From contig JASLMH010000005.1 of the NCBI GenBank assembly GCA_030746635.1, forward strand, positions 1 through 56,276: a stretch of DNA of 56,276 nucleotides. Reading direction: 5' to 3'. Position numbers and translations under genes: made by a program. The stretch is from Alphaproteobacteria bacterium. GTDB lineage: Bacteria > Pseudomonadota > Alphaproteobacteria > GCA-2731375. Positions within the stretch are counted from its first letter, which is position 1; each line of letters opens with the position of its first letter. The notes beneath the pieces are model-generated. The model ran no database searches. It saw only the letters and a program-made list of their open reading frames with translations, and was not told the DNA's origin. Below, in pieces: positions 33,152 to 42,001 of the stretch.

Positions 33152-34318
33152 ATGGGCGGCAATAGGGATCGGCGCAGGGTTTGCGTGGTGGTGAACAGCC
33201 GCGCCAACTATGGCCGCATCAAATCGGTGATGCGGGCGGTCCAGCAGCACCCCGAACTGGAACTGCAGACGATCGTCGGCGCCTCGGCGCTGTTGTATCG
33301 ATTTGGCCATGCCGTCGACGTCATTCGGGCCGACGGGTTCGAGCCTTCGGCCACGGTCTATTCCATCGTCGAAGGGGAGAACCCGACGACCATGGCCAAG
33401 TCGACCGGCATGGCGATCATGGATCTGGCGACGCAATTCGAGAATCTGCAGCCCGATATCGTGCTGACCGTGGCGGATCGCTTCGAGACCATCGCCACCG
33501 CCATCGCCGCCAGCTACATGAATATCCCGGTTGCCCATACCCAGGGCGGCGAGGTCACCGGCTCGATCGACGAAAGCGTGCGGCATGCGGTGTCGAAGCT
33601 GGCGCATGTGCATTTCCCGGCCACCGAACGAGCCCGCGAATACCTGCTGCGCATGGGCGAGGAACCGGATCGCGTATTCCTGTCCGGCTGCCCGTCGATC
33701 GACCTGATCGCCGATCTTGACCTGGCCTTGCCGGACGATCTGTTCCGGCGCTACCGCGGCGTCGGCGCGGCGATGGACCCGGCGCAACCCTATCTGGTCG
33801 TCTTGCAGCACCCGGTGACCACGGAATACGGCCAGGGATTTCAGCAGATCCAGGAGACCCTGGCGGCCATCGAGGCGTTGGACATGCAGACGGCCTGGCT
33901 GTGGCCGAACGTCGACGCCGGTTCCGATGATGTCTCCAAGGGCTTGCGCATGCATCGCGAACGCAAGGGCGATGGCCGCATCCACTTCTACCGGAATTTC
34001 ACGCCGGAAGACTACGCCCGACTGATCGCCAACGCGGCCTGTCTGGTGGGGAATTCCTCATCGGGCTTGCGAGAGGGGGCTTTCCTCGGCACCCCGACCG
34101 TCGACGTCGGCAGCCGTCAGGCCGGGCGCGAGCACGGTCCCAACGTGGTCCATGCCCCCCATGACGGTGGCGAGATCGAGCGGTTGATCCGCCAGCAAAT
34201 CGAGCATGGCCGCTATCCCAGTTCCGCCATGTTCGGTGACGGTCGCGCCGGCGAGCTGATCGCGGCCCATCTGGCGGAGAACCAAATCTCCATCCAGAAA
34301 CAACTGAACTACGACTGA
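33152..34318 (+). CDS. NeuC-like UDP-N-acetylglucosamine 2-epimerase (hydrolysing)
   Basis: The 388-residue GT-B-like protein matches the hydrolysing UDP-GlcNAc (or UDP-diacetylbacillosamine) 2-epimerases of the NeuC/LegG group. These release ManNAc or a related 2-epimeric sugar plus UDP. Motifs are VVNSRANYGRIKSVM at the start, VLTVADRFE (TVxGDR-like), HTQGGEVTGSIDESVRHAVSKLAHVHFPAT, QHPVTTE, and NSSSGLREG with VDVGSRQAGRE near the C-terminus. It lies 16 bases after the NeuB-like gene. I cannot tell from the sequence alone whether the substrate is GlcNAc or a 6-deoxy diamino sugar. Confidence 0.9.
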   Translation: MGGNRDRRRVCVVVNSRANYGRIKSVMRAVQQHPELELQTIVGASALLYRFGHAVDVIRADGFEPSATVYSIVEGENPTTMAKSTGMAIMDLATQFENLQPDIVLTVADRFETIATAIAASYMNIPVAHTQGGEVTGSIDESVRHAVSKLAHVHFPATERAREYLLRMGEEPDRVFLSGCPSIDLIADLDLALPDDLFRRYRGVGAAMDPAQPYLVVLQHPVTTEYGQGFQQIQETLAAIEALDMQTAWLWPNVDAGSDDVSKGLRMHRERKGDGRIHFYRNFTPEDYARLIANAACLVGNSSSGLREGAFLGTPTVDVGSRQAGREHGPNVVHAPHDGGEIERLIRQQIEHGRYPSSAMFGDGRAGELIAAHLAENQISIQKQLNYD

Positions 34319-34330
34319 GGCGCGGGGCGG

Positions 34331-35275
34331 ATGGCGAAGCCGGTGATCCTGTATGTCGGCGCGGCCGAGGGTTTCGCCTCCCTGGTGGAGGTTCTGGACG
34401 GGCGGGGCGAGGCCCGGCACATCGAGGCCGAGCCGGCCACGCTGGCGATGGCGTTGCGCGAGGCCGATGCGCTTCTGGATGCGTCGATGAAAGTGCCCAT
34501 CGACGATGGCATGGCGGCCGCCGCCGATCGACTGAAGATCATTTCCTGCGCCACCACGGGCTCCGACCACATCGCCAGGCTCGAATTGGAGAGGCGAAAC
34601 GTACCGATCCGCACCTTGCGCGAGGACCGCGAGCTGCTACGTACCCTGACGCCGGCGGCGGAATTGAGTTGGGCGCTGCTGCTGGCCTGCGCCCGGCGGT
34701 TGCCGGCGGCGGCGGCCCACACCAGGGCCGGCGATTGGGCGCGGGAAGAGTTCCCGGGCCTGATGCTGAACGGCCGGACCCTGGGCCTGATCGGTTGCGG
34801 CCGCCTCGGTCAATGGATGGCCCGCTATGGCGCGGCCTTCGGGATGCGCGTGTTGGGCCATGATCCGCATGTGGCACCCTGGCCGGACGGCATCGAGCCG
34901 GTCGACCTGGGGGCGATGTTCCAGCAGTCGGATGCGGTTTCCGTGCACGTGCATCTGGCGGCGGAGACCCGCGGCCTGGTATCGGCCGAATTGCTGGCCA
35001 AGGCCAAGCCCGGCCTGATCCTGATCAATACCTCGCGCGGCGCCATCGTCGACGAGGCCGCCCTGCTGGCGGGATTGCAGGACGGCCGGATCGGCGCCGC
35101 CGGCCTGGACGTCCTGGACGGTGAGCCGGACATTGGCTCGCATCTGCTGATCGTCCATGCCAAGAACAACGACAATCTGATCATCACACCGCATATCGGT
35201 GGTTTCAGCCCCGATGCGGTGCGCCGGGTCTGCCGCCGGGCGGCGGAAAAGATTGTCGCGCACCTGGAACTCTAA
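34331..35275 (+). CDS. D-isomer-specific 2-hydroxyacid dehydrogenase family
   Basis: The 314-residue protein has the NAD-binding motif GCGRLG at about 155-160. The catalytic segments follow: NTSRGAIVDE with the Arg, the Glu in GEPDIGS and the His in HIGGFSPDA. This family reduces 2-oxo acids, or oxidises 3-phosphoglycerate or D-hydroxy acids. It starts 12 bases after the NeuC-like gene and 3 bases before the TPP enzyme, so it should work on a metabolite of that set, perhaps in making an acyl group or an acid side chain. The substrate cannot be read. Confidence 0.88.
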   Translation: MAKPVILYVGAAEGFASLVEVLDGRGEARHIEAEPATLAMALREADALLDASMKVPIDDGMAAAADRLKIISCATTGSDHIARLELERRNVPIRTLREDRELLRTLTPAAELSWALLLACARRLPAAAAHTRAGDWAREEFPGLMLNGRTLGLIGCGRLGQWMARYGAAFGMRVLGHDPHVAPWPDGIEPVDLGAMFQQSDAVSVHVHLAAETRGLVSAELLAKAKPGLILINTSRGAIVDEAALLAGLQDGRIGAAGLDVLDGEPDIGSHLLIVHAKNNDNLIITPHIGGFSPDAVRRVCRRAAEKIVAHLEL

Positions 35276-35278
35276 CCG

Positions 35279-36814
35279 ATGCCTTTGAAGAAGCTGGCGG
35301 AGGAGATGGCGGCGGTGGCGCCCGGCCATGCCTTCGGCGTGCCGGGCAGCGGCCAGAGCCTGGAACTGATCGACGCGCTGACGCTGGGCGGCATGGCGTT
35401 CCATTCCGTGCATCACGAGGGCGCGGCGGCGATCATGGCCGGTACGGTGGGCCGTTTGCATGGCCGCGCCGGCGTCGCCATCAGCATCAAGGGACCCGGT
35501 CTGGCCAACCTGGCCGGCGGCATGGTGGCCTGTGCCCTGGAGGGTCTTCCGCTGCTGGCGGTAAGCGAGGCCTACCCGCCCGATGCCCCGGCGGCGAAAG
35601 CCCACAAGCGGCTGGATCAGGGCGCGCTGACGGCGGCCGCGGCCAAGGGGCGCCGGCGACTGGCCACCGACGGCCCCGGTTATGCCGCGCTTGCCGGTTG
35701 GTCGGAAGCGGAGGTGCCGGCGCCGGTGCTGCTCGAACTGGCCGGCGTGGCCGATCATGCCGAGCCGGTGCCGGCCGCGGACGATCTATCGGAAGTTGGC
35801 GAGGCCAGGAAACTCGTGGCGGCGGCCGAGCGGCCGCTGGTGATCGCCGGCACCCTGGCGATCCGCCAAGGCCTGTCGCCGCTTCTCAATCGTTTGCAGA
35901 TCCCGGTGTTCACCAGCGCCGCCGCCAAGGGCGTGGTGCACGAAGGGCTGCCCCATGCCGCCGGCGTCTATACCGGCGTCGGCCTGGAGCTGACACCAGA
36001 GGCGGATCTGCCGGATCGGGCGGATCTGATCGTCGGCATCGGACTGCGGGCCGGCGAGGTGCTGTCCGCCGCCTCCTTCGGCGCTCCGTCCATCAATATC
36101 GATCCGGTCGACGCGCCGGGCCACGAGGGTTTCGGGTTTCAGGCCGTCGCCAGGTCGGGCGAGGCGATCCTGGAGCTTCTGACGCAAAAGGCCTGGGGCG
36201 TCGAGGAGACGGCCCGGGTCACCGGCGACATTCGTCGCCACCTGTTGCGGTCCGGGTCTTTTCTGCCGGCGCATGCCTTCGATGCGGTGGCGCGGGCCTT
36301 CCCCGACGGTGTCCGCATGGTGATCGACACCGGCTATTTCTGCACCATCGGCGAACATGCCTGGCGGGCCCCGAAGGCGGCCTGGTGCCTATCCTCGGGT
36401 TCCGGGCGGTACATGGGCATCGGTCTGCCGCAGGCGGTGGCGGCCGCCTTGTACGACGGCGGCGTGCCGACGGTCCTGGTGGTGGGCGATGGCGGCATCG
36501 CGCCGTTCTTTGCCGAGGCGCGGCTGGCGGTGCGCCAGACGGCGCCCCTGGTGGTTTTGCAGATGTCCGATGGCGGCTATGGATCGGTGCGCACCCGGGC
36601 CATCCAGGACGGCCTCAGCCAGGCGCCGATGCTGGAACCCGCGGCAGACTGGCGGGGCGCCTTCGAAGGGATCGGTTACCGGGCCGAGGAGGCGTTCGAT
36701 GCGGACGGCCTGAGCGCAGTCCTGCAAGGCTGGCGGGCATCGGCCGGGCCGCTTTTCGTCGCCGCCAGGCACGACGCCGATGCCTACCAGGAGATGGTGA
36801 AGGGCATCCGATGA
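35279..36814 (+). CDS. Thiamine pyrophosphate-dependent enzyme
   Basis: The 511-residue protein has the decarboxylase/acetolactate-synthase layout: a PYR domain (about 1-150) with the activating Glu47 in HHEG, a middle domain (about 175-290), and a PP domain with the GDGG motif at about 403-406. The expected Asn of the GDG-Nx motif appears as Asp in DGGYGS. It is shorter than acetolactate synthase, and no FAD role is evident. Such enzymes transfer a two-carbon unit or decarboxylate a 2-oxo acid. Its presence inside a nonulosonate-like operon is unusual. The reaction is unknown. Confidence 0.82.
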   Translation: MPLKKLAEEMAAVAPGHAFGVPGSGQSLELIDALTLGGMAFHSVHHEGAAAIMAGTVGRLHGRAGVAISIKGPGLANLAGGMVACALEGLPLLAVSEAYPPDAPAAKAHKRLDQGALTAAAAKGRRRLATDGPGYAALAGWSEAEVPAPVLLELAGVADHAEPVPAADDLSEVGEARKLVAAAERPLVIAGTLAIRQGLSPLLNRLQIPVFTSAAAKGVVHEGLPHAAGVYTGVGLELTPEADLPDRADLIVGIGLRAGEVLSAASFGAPSINIDPVDAPGHEGFGFQAVARSGEAILELLTQKAWGVEETARVTGDIRRHLLRSGSFLPAHAFDAVARAFPDGVRMVIDTGYFCTIGEHAWRAPKAAWCLSSGSGRYMGIGLPQAVAAALYDGGVPTVLVVGDGGIAPFFAEARLAVRQTAPLVVLQMSDGGYGSVRTRAIQDGLSQAPMLEPAADWRGAFEGIGYRAEEAFDADGLSAVLQGWRASAGPLFVAARHDADAYQEMVKGIR

Positions 36815-37809
36815 GCGGACGGCGGATCCTGATCGTCGGCGCCGGCAGCGTCGGCCGGCGGCACGCCGGTAACCTGCGGCAACTGGGCTGCAGCGTCTCG
36901 GCGGTCGACCCGCGCGAGGATCGCCGAGCCGAGTTCGCGGCGGCCTTCGATGGCGCGGCCTGTCATGCCGACCTCGATAGGGCCCTGTCCGTTGGCGGTT
37001 TGGATGGCGTCGCGATCTGTTCGCCAACCAGGTTCCATGTCGAGCAATGCCTGCCGGCACTGGACGCCGGGCTGCCGGTGCTGCTGGAGAAACCGGTGGC
37101 CAAGGGGTTGGTCGAGGCGGAGCGACTGGCCGCGGCGGTGCGCCGGACGGGCACGCCGTTGCTGCTGGGGTATACCTGGCGGTGGTGGCCGCCGCTGGCC
37201 AGGGTGCGCCAGCTTCTTTCGGAACGGGCGGTGGGCCGACTACGCCATGTCGAGTTCATCATGTCGGCTCACCTGGCGGACTGGCATCCCGGCGAGCCGT
37301 TGGCCGAGTTCTTCATGTCGTCCGCCGAACTGGGCGGCGGCGCGTTGCTGGATGAAAGCCATTGGATCGATCTGATGGTCTGGTTTTTCGGCATGCCGGA
37401 GGGGTTGTCGGCCAGGGTCGAGAAGATCAGCGACCTGGACATCACCTCGGACGACAACGTCGACATGCTGATCGACTACCCGGACGGCCTGCGCGCCAGC
37501 TTGCACCTGGACCTGTACGGCCGGCCGCATCGCAAATCGATCCGTTTCATCGGCGAGGGCGGTACGATCCTGTGGTCAGAAACGCCGAACCGCATCGCCA
37601 TCGGCGACGAGGCGGCGGATGAATGGCGGGAAGAAATCTTCGACTGCGAGCGCAACGACATGTTTCTGGCCGTGGCCCGCGAATACCTTGAGATGTTGGA
37701 CGGCGGAGCGGTCGGCACCTGTGACCTTGACGATGGCCTGCGGGTGATGCGCCTGATCGATGCCGCGCGGCAAAGCCATGCCGATGGCCGCCGGGTGGAG
37801 ACGACCTAG
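36811..37809 (+). CDS. Gfo/Idh/MocA-family oxidoreductase
   Basis: The 332-residue NAD(P)-dependent oxidoreductase has the GAGSVG motif at residues 10-15 and the EKP motif at 93-95, both diagnostic of the Gfo/Idh/MocA family. The C-terminal alpha/beta domain includes GGGALLDESHWIDLMVWFFG, which carries the usual His in GGG.l.d.g.H. Family members act on sugars, sugar nucleotides or inositols. The ATG overlaps the stop of the TPP enzyme gene. It lies 5 bases before the cytidylyltransferase gene and is probably a step in making the sugar. Confidence 0.9.
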   Translation: MSGRRILIVGAGSVGRRHAGNLRQLGCSVSAVDPREDRRAEFAAAFDGAACHADLDRALSVGGLDGVAICSPTRFHVEQCLPALDAGLPVLLEKPVAKGLVEAERLAAAVRRTGTPLLLGYTWRWWPPLARVRQLLSERAVGRLRHVEFIMSAHLADWHPGEPLAEFFMSSAELGGGALLDESHWIDLMVWFFGMPEGLSARVEKISDLDITSDDNVDMLIDYPDGLRASLHLDLYGRPHRKSIRFIGEGGTILWSETPNRIAIGDEAADEWREEIFDCERNDMFLAVAREYLEMLDGGAVGTCDLDDGLRVMRLIDAARQSHADGRRVETT

Positions 37810-37814
37810 GGCTC

Positions 37815-38552
37815 ATGGCGATGGACGGCCATAAGGTGCTGGCGGTGGTGCCGGCGCGGGGCGGCAGCAAATCGATCCCGCGCAAGAACCTGGCCAAGGT
37901 GGCCGGCATCAGCCTGGTGGGCCGGGCGGCACGGATCGCCGCCTCGCTGGATTGGGTCGATCAGGCGATCGTATCGACGGACGATGAGGAAATCGCCTGG
38001 GAAGCCAACCGCCATGGCATCGAGGCACCCTTCCTGCGTCCGGACGAGTTGGCCGGCGACCTGGCGAACTCGATCGACATGTGGCGGCAGGCCTGGCTGG
38101 CGGCCGAGGCGCATTACCAGATGCGCTTCGAACTATCGATCCTGTTGGAGCCGACCAGCCCCCTGCGCCGGGCCGATGACATCACCCGGACCGTTCGCGC
38201 GCTGCTGGACGGCGGCCACAAAGCGGCGGCGACGGTGTGCCCAACGCCGGCCCATTTCACGCCGCACAAGACCCTGACGTTGGACCGCGACGGCGTCATC
38301 GGCTTCTACCTGCCGGAGGGATCACGGCATTCCCTGCGCCAGACCATTCCGAGCTACTATCACCGGAACGGCATCTGCTATGCGGTGCGCCGGCCGACCC
38401 TGGTGGACGAGGGGCAGATTATCGAGGACGACTGCCTCGCCGTGGTGATCGACCGGCCGGTGGTCAACATCGACGAACCGTTCGAACTGGAACTGGCGGA
38501 GTGGCTGTTGGCCCGCGAAGAGGCGGCGTCGGGTCAGTCGAGCAGATCGTAG
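37815..38552 (+). CDS. CMP-sugar (acylneuraminate-type) cytidylyltransferase
   Basis: The 245-residue protein has the CMP-nonulosonate synthetase signature VVPARGGSKSIPRKNL at about 11-26, followed by QAIVSTDDEEIA and LLEPTSPLR. These bind CTP and Mg. It activates a keto-acid sugar such as a sialic, legionaminic or pseudaminic acid to CMP-sugar. It is the last gene of the tight operon that begins at the ABC transporter. Its 3' end overlaps the convergent methyltransferase-like gene by 19 bases. An ATG at 37821 is an alternative start. Confidence 0.92.
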   Translation: MAMDGHKVLAVVPARGGSKSIPRKNLAKVAGISLVGRAARIAASLDWVDQAIVSTDDEEIAWEANRHGIEAPFLRPDELAGDLANSIDMWRQAWLAAEAHYQMRFELSILLEPTSPLRRADDITRTVRALLDGGHKAAATVCPTPAHFTPHKTLTLDRDGVIGFYLPEGSRHSLRQTIPSYYHRNGICYAVRRPTLVDEGQIIEDDCLAVVIDRPVVNIDEPFELELAEWLLAREEAASGQSSRS

Positions 38553-39190
38553 CTGGTGTTCTTGAGAAGGCGCCGATGGGTTTTCCGATAGCGCCGTTTG
38601 AAATGACGCTCCAACAGGGCGCAATTGTACGACCGGCCGTCGACCAGCAGCCGAAAGCCGGGCGGAAAGCGGTCTTCGAGATCGAGCACGTCGATCGCCG
38701 CGCGCCGTTCCGGCGTCAGCGCCGGGCCATCGAGGTAGATCAAGTCCGGCGTGACGTCGGGGACATCGCGAAAGCGCCAGACCTTGGTGCCGTCGATGTC
38801 GGCCGGCACCCGTTCGGTCGCCGTCACCCGGCAAACGTCACGCAGATGCGCCGGCATCGAATCAATGGTCACCTGGCCCCAATGCGGATCGGCATCCAAC
38901 GAATGCAGGAAACCCGGCGCGCCCTCGGCCGTGTTGTCAGCCAGCGCCTGGGCGTAGACGATGGTCGAACAGCCGCTGCCAAATTCCAAGATCGATTTGG
39001 GTCTGCGCGCCCGCACCATGGCGTAGAGAAACCACAAATCCGACCAGTCGGGGGGCTTGGCGTCGGCCGGGCGGGCGTCGAACAGGCGGAGGTAGCCGCG
39101 GCTACCGAATTGCTGACGGGCCCGGCGGTCGAGCACCACCAGCCCCGCCGTGCGGTAGGCCGCGTTCAATTTCCGTTTGAGCCAGGACAT
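38534..39190 (-). CDS. Class I SAM methyltransferase-like protein (copy 1 of a pair)
   Basis: The 218-residue protein has a Rossmann-like core: ILEFGSGCST at about 66-75 for the cofactor, HSLDADPHW and DLIYLDGPALTPE at about 150, which resembles small-molecule methyltransferases acting on surface glycans. The second copy is the - strand gene at 43762-44421. The two share most of the core, including SDLWFLYA/PDLWFLYR, QALADN, GAPGFLHSLDAD/GAPGFLHSFDAD, FRDVPD/YRDVPD and IYLDGPAL. I chose the ATG at 39190, which is divergent from the sulfotransferase gene. The acceptor is unknown, and it may not be a methyltransferase. Confidence 0.72.
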   Translation of the reverse strand: MSWLKRKLNAAYRTAGLVVLDRRARQQFGSRGYLRLFDARPADAKPPDWSDLWFLYAMVRARRPKSILEFGSGCSTIVYAQALADNTAEGAPGFLHSLDADPHWGQVTIDSMPAHLRDVCRVTATERVPADIDGTKVWRFRDVPDVTPDLIYLDGPALTPERRAAIDVLDLEDRFPPGFRLLVDGRSYNCALLERHFKRRYRKTHRRLLKNTSYDLLD

Positions 39191-39242
39191 CGCGCCGGGG
39201 AGGTTTCACCACGCCGCCGTGTATACCAAAAGGGCCGCTTCG

Positions 39243-40115
39243 ATGAATAGCCGCAATCCCATCTTCATCGGCGGCCTGATGCGGTCCGGCACGACGCTGT
39301 TGCGGGCCATGCTGGCGCAGCATTCGGCCATTGCCTCCGGCTTGGAAACCCACTGGTTCGACATCGATTGGCGGGCGGGCACGGCGCGCGATGGCGAACC
39401 GCTGCGCGGCTACCTGCATCGCATCGGCCAGTTCTTCGAGATCGAGGCGGCGGCGGTCGACCACCTGATCGGGCTGGCCGAAGACGAAGCGGCCTATCTG
39501 GATCTGTTCATGTCGGAAGTGGCGCGCCGGGCCGGCAAGCGACGCTGGGCGGAAAAGACCACCGGCAACATCCGTCACCTGGACCGAATCATCGAGCATT
39601 GGCCCGAGGCGCGGATCATCCACATCTATCGGGACCCCAAGGACGTCTTCGCCTCGTTTCGGCGTGGCGGCAAGTATGGCGGCGCGGCCGAGCATGGCGC
39701 CCTGTGGTGCGATTTCTTCGGCGATCTCGAACGGTTCAAGGTCGATCTGCCGCTGGGTCCGGAGAACCTTCTGGAAATGCGCTACGAAGATCTGGTTCTG
39801 GCACCGGAGGCCGAGATGCGGCGGGTCCTGGCCTTCCTGGACGAGCCCTGGGAGGCGGCGGTGGCGCGCTTCGAGGGCAATGCGGACGAGCATGACCGGG
39901 TGCGGGAGCTGACCGGTCATGCGAGCACCACATTGGCGCAGATCGCCAGGCCGTTGGGCCGGGACCGCATTGGCCTGTGGCGCGGTGTCATCGATGAACG
40001 GGACATGGCGGTGGCGCGGGAGGTGGTCGCCGGGCGCGGGCTAGGCCCCCTGTTTGCCCGCATCGAAGCGGAAACGCCGACACCGGGCGGCCCGGAACCC
40101 GGTGGCGCGCGATGA
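39243..40115 (+). CDS. Sulfotransferase family protein (copy A)
   Basis: The 290-residue protein has the PAPS-binding loop FIGGLMRSGTTLLRAML at about residues 8-24 and the 3'-phosphate segment IYRDPKDVFASFRRGGKY near residue 130. Both are characteristic of sulfotransferases. It would transfer sulfate to a sugar or other acceptor in the polysaccharide. The ATG at 39243 is chosen so that the PAPS loop starts soon after the N-terminus; the frame is open to 39177. It overlaps the deacetylase-like gene by ATGA. Confidence 0.88.
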   Translation: MNSRNPIFIGGLMRSGTTLLRAMLAQHSAIASGLETHWFDIDWRAGTARDGEPLRGYLHRIGQFFEIEAAAVDHLIGLAEDEAAYLDLFMSEVARRAGKRRWAEKTTGNIRHLDRIIEHWPEARIIHIYRDPKDVFASFRRGGKYGGAAEHGALWCDFFGDLERFKVDLPLGPENLLEMRYEDLVLAPEAEMRRVLAFLDEPWEAAVARFEGNADEHDRVRELTGHASTTLAQIARPLGRDRIGLWRGVIDERDMAVAREVVAGRGLGPLFARIEAETPTPGGPEPGGAR

Positions 40116-41050
40116 ACCGCCTTTTGCTGGTCAACTATCACTACATCCGCGACCCAGATGCCATCGCGCATCCCGGCATCCACCCGATTTCGCTGCGGGA
40201 TTTCACCGACCAAGTTGACTTGCTGCTGCGCAAGTTGCATCCGGCCAGCCCGGAGGAAGTGGCGGACTTCGCCAAAGGGCGCGACCGACTGCCCGGGCCA
40301 TCGTTTTTTCTGACCCTGGACGACGGGCTAATGGATCACCTCGAGGCGGCGCGGGAGGTGTTGCGGCCGCGAGGGTTGCGCGTTGCGTTTTTCGTCTGCT
40401 CCCGTCCGTTGACCGAACGATTGGCGATCAGTGTGCACAAGGTGCATTGGCTGCGCGCCATGACGCCGCCGGTGGATTTTCGCGACGAGTTCCTCTCGCA
40501 ACTGCCAACCGAGTGGCGGGCGGCGGAAGGCGATGCCGAATTGGCCCAGGCCGCCGCCGACACCAACCAGTATGACCCGCCGGAGATCGCTCGCCTGAAA
40601 TACCTGATTAATTTCCACCTGCCCTATGACGTGGTCGATCGCGTCACCAGCGCGATGCTGGCCGGGCGTGGCGTATCGGAGGCGGGCTTCTGCGGCGATT
40701 TCTACATGGACGGCGGTGACCTTGGTGAATTGGCCGGCGACGGCCATGTCATCGGCGCTCACAGTCACCAGCACCGGCCGCTGTCCCGGCTGACGACGGC
40801 GGAATTGGACGACGATTTGCGGCGCAACATTGCGGCCTTGTCACCTGTGGCCGGCCCGGTGACCTGGTTGAGCTACCCCTGGGGCAGCCCCTGGTCGATC
40901 CCCGACGATGCCGAGGCGGTTTGTGAACGGCACGGTTTCGAATTGGCGATCACCTTGCGCCGCGCCTGGAACGGCGGCGGCGAGTCGGCGGCACGCCTGA
41001 ACAGAATCAATACCAACGAGTTGGCCGGGATGCTGGCGGCCACGTCGTAG
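40112..41050 (+). CDS. Polysaccharide deacetylase-like (NodB-fold) protein
   Basis: The 312-residue protein has the NodB motif 1 as LTLDDG at 67-72, with the catalytic and metal Asp, and motif 2 as HSHQH at 217-221, where the first and last His are the metal ligands. SYPWG near residue 252 corresponds to motif 3. These enzymes remove N- or O-acetyl groups from glycans. The spacing between motifs 1 and 2 is longer than in simple chitin deacetylases, as in the LPS or PNAG-type branch. It is coupled to the sulfotransferase upstream. Confidence 0.88.
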   Translation: MNRLLLVNYHYIRDPDAIAHPGIHPISLRDFTDQVDLLLRKLHPASPEEVADFAKGRDRLPGPSFFLTLDDGLMDHLEAAREVLRPRGLRVAFFVCSRPLTERLAISVHKVHWLRAMTPPVDFRDEFLSQLPTEWRAAEGDAELAQAAADTNQYDPPEIARLKYLINFHLPYDVVDRVTSAMLAGRGVSEAGFCGDFYMDGGDLGELAGDGHVIGAHSHQHRPLSRLTTAELDDDLRRNIAALSPVAGPVTWLSYPWGSPWSIPDDAEAVCERHGFELAITLRRAWNGGGESAARLNRINTNELAGMLAATS

Positions 41051-41071
41051 GACCGGCCATGCGATTCGATT

Positions 41072-42001
41072 TCATCGATCGATCCGCCGGGCGACGACGA
41101 CACCGACACCGTAAATCACTTTGGACGGGATATCGCCGCAGGTGTAAACGGGTTCCAGGCCGTATTGCCGGAGATCGGCGACGCGCGCCTGGAAATAGTC
41201 CCGGGCGACGATGCTATCCCGGCGGATGCCCGTCTCGTTCCAATCGCGCCAAGGCTCGATCATGATCACGTGCCTGCCGGCGACCCGAGCGATTTCCGTC
41301 AACGCCTGATGGCGGATTTCTTCCATTTGCTCGAGGGCCAGCACGGTGAACAGGCAATCCACCGAGCCGTCGTCGAACGGCAGGGCGGCGGCGCTGCCTT
41401 GCTGTACGGTGACATTGCGGTGCGCTCCCGTGGCGGCCAACGGTTCGGGGGAAAACGTGACCAGCTCCCGCGGCAGGGTTTCAAGTTCGGTGCCGCTTTT
41501 GGCGACCGCCACGCCGGCGGAGGTCAGTTCGACCCCGGAAAAGGCCATGTCCGGGAAACGGTTGGCCAGCACCAGCAGGTTGAGACCGTTTCCGCAGCCA
41601 ACTTCGCAAACGGTCCGCGGGCGCAACGTTGACAGAATCCGCATCAGGTACAGCAGATGCACCCGCTTGGTGCCCTGCGCGCCGGCGAGATAACAATTTC
41701 CGCGCCAACTCGTCGGCGTATTCGTGGCGCCCGGACTCACTTTTTCGGCCAGACCGATTTCCGACCAGGTGCGGCTGTAAACCCGTTCGACATTCCGTTG
41801 ATCGTGCCGGACGCCAGGGAACCAACCAAGGAGCTGCCGGCGCCAGCGCCGCCGGCGCCATTTGCCGGTCAGATGTGAGATGATCTTGTCCCAGTCCGGA
41901 TCGTCTTCCGCGACGGTACGGCCCAAATAGGGGGCAAAGGCATCGCGGATGTCTTCATCCGACATGCCCAGGGCAAGTTCGTCTATCTGCGGTCCGTGCA
42001 T
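41072..42001 (-). CDS. Class I SAM methyltransferase
   Basis: The 309-residue protein has an N-terminal helical part (about 1-110) and then a methyltransferase core: VCEVGCGNGLNLLVLANRFP at about 143-162, FDDGSVDCLFTVLALEQM near 220 and MIEPW near 255. The start at 42001 overlaps the end of the upstream - strand gene (41983-42618) by 19 bases, so the two are coupled. The frame is open to 42328, but that part overlaps the next gene and is not plausible. The substrate is unknown. Confidence 0.82.
   Translation of the reverse strand: MHGPQIDELALGMSDEDIRDAFAPYLGRTVAEDDPDWDKIISHLTGKWRRRRWRRQLLGWFPGVRHDQRNVERVYSRTWSEIGLAEKVSPGATNTPTSWRGNCYLAGAQGTKRVHLLYLMRILSTLRPRTVCEVGCGNGLNLLVLANRFPDMAFSGVELTSAGVAVAKSGTELETLPRELVTFSPEPLAATGAHRNVTVQQGSAAALPFDDGSVDCLFTVLALEQMEEIRHQALTEIARVAGRHVIMIEPWRDWNETGIRRDSIVARDYFQARVADLRQYGLEPVYTCGDIPSKVIYGVGVVVARRIDR

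Noticed and set aside
35698-36810. Upstream extension of the Gfo/Idh/MocA frame
   Set aside because: It is a shadow of the TPP enzyme gene, rich in Arg and Gly. The oxidoreductase starts at the overlapping ATG at 36811 with its nucleotide-binding motif.
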